DNA from: Atrina japonica
Taxonomy: Eukaryota > Mollusca > Bivalvia > Pterioida > Pinnidae
Length of the DNA: 64,000 bases
NCBI GenBank assembly: GCA_030159075.1
Contig: BROG01000260.1
Span: forward strand, 703,501-767,500
Direction: 5' to 3'
The notes beneath the pieces are model-generated. The model made no database searches, was not told the origin of the DNA, and was given only the letters and a program-made list of their open reading frames with translations. Both the position numbers and the translations under genes were made by a program. Below are positions 63,024-64,000 of this stretch, piece after piece (position 1 is the stretch's first letter; each line of letters starts with the position of its first letter).

Positions 63024-63297
63024 CTCTAACGTAGTAGAATTTGTATGTCGGCGCGATCCAAGTATTATGATATTGAGAAAGCCAAAATACCTAACTTCTG
63101 AACCATCTTGTATTTGGTTACTTTTTGTATTTTTGTGACTTTTTAACCAAATTAACACTTTCACTCCTGGACCTTTATCATATTGTTTAAGACCATTTTA
63201 TTATGGTATGTAGGGTTGGAAGGGATAATGCTGTATATTTGTTAATGGTAACTTCAAAATTTTAGACGTATTTTGCGTGTTCTTAAACATTTGCTTC

Positions 63298-63552
63298 TTA
63301 AAAGGACATTAGCTGGGTTTTCCAGAAAAAAAATAATAATTTGTATCTAAATTCTTTTATCTCTATCTATTTTGTGAAAATAACGTCAGGTCCCGTGTCG
63401 TATGCATATTCAAAAAGTAGAGTCAAATTAATCATTTGCAAACAGATAATCGATAAGTAATTATCTCATTTTGTCATTGTTCACCAATCAAGAAAAATCA
63501 TAATAAATAAAAGGAAACACGTTTTGGGGAAAATCCGGCTAATGACCCCAAA
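63298..63552. mobile_element. MITE related to family J
   Basis: TTAAAAGGACATTAGCTGGG at the left and ATCCGGCTAATGACCCCAAA at the right are inverted with mismatches; the inner 190 bases differ from the other copies. The right TTAA is missing. Confidence 0.5.
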
Positions 63553-64000
63553 AAGTGTTTCTCCCGGAAAATGTAAAAACGAATTATGTTACCCTTATTT
63601 CCATGATAATTTAATGTAATTGGATGCAAGGCGACCGCACATACATTTTTGTACGCTCATTTACAAGAAAAGCATTATCTCGACATAACGTATCAACATC
63701 GTGATAACCGAACTTCTATCTCGTGATATATAGCTACAAAGAGGTTTTCGACATTGGATCAGTCTGTATTGCAACTTTATATTATATATAAAAGACACGA
63801 TTCCACGACATTTTAGTAATACTCTGGCATAGAGAAAAAAACACATCTTAACAACTATATATAACTTTTTATCAAGATTTTGGCCGTTAACTTTTCAAAC
63901 AAAAAAAGTATATGTAGATTTGGAACTTTCGGACAATGCTAATACAGAATTTATTTATACTACATTAGATTGCATTAAAGACTCAAAAAGGTTCACTTCA

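Overview
This is AT-rich animal nuclear DNA, most likely from a bivalve mollusc. The reasons are the very long simple-sequence runs, the tRNA-derived SINEs and RT-bearing elements of types I know from bivalve genomes, and the single intron-flanked receptor exon. There are no operons, ribosome-binding-site-spaced genes or CRISPR arrays. The species cannot be fixed from sequence alone.

Only one gene looks intact: an orphan rhodopsin-like (class A) seven-transmembrane receptor of 424 residues at 55655-56929 (+). It lies in one exon, preceded by a polypyrimidine tract and AG acceptor at 55601-55620. One further cellular-type coding fragment is visible: the first half of a THAP zinc-finger domain at 16887-17047 (+), broken by a one-base frame slip and ending at a plausible 5' splice site.

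The rest is mostly transposon debris. Left part (1-17 kb): three small inverted-repeat elements (1331-1730, 2437-2606, 9235-9469), a long RT-element remnant with a mutated YxDD box (5298-6090), a ~26-bp-stem hairpin (8849-8912), and diverged tandem arrays at 10996-11764 and 14188-15142. Middle part (18-34 kb): a 685-bp GTA-type trinucleotide array, a 230-bp CA/TA compound run next to an inverted pair of tRNA-like SINEs (26239-26799), a decayed LINE (29878-32180), a TTAA-flanked MITE (28568-28771) and a fold-back element with ~140-bp arms (32547-33019). Right part (34-64 kb): an 8 x 25-bp tandem array, a recent mosaic duplication (44884-45712), long GA/CT runs, the receptor exon, and more RT-element and SINE copies.

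Four dispersed families account for much of the unexplained DNA. They are an RT element with a shared 3' module (11 pieces), a GACGTC-type tRNA SINE (6 copies), a GCCTCC-type tRNA SINE (6 copies), and a ~318-bp unit with terminal direct repeats (7 pieces). No functional connection between the receptor and its surroundings is visible. All repeat calls come from comparing copies within this window by eye plus recalled family resemblance; no alignment program or database was used.
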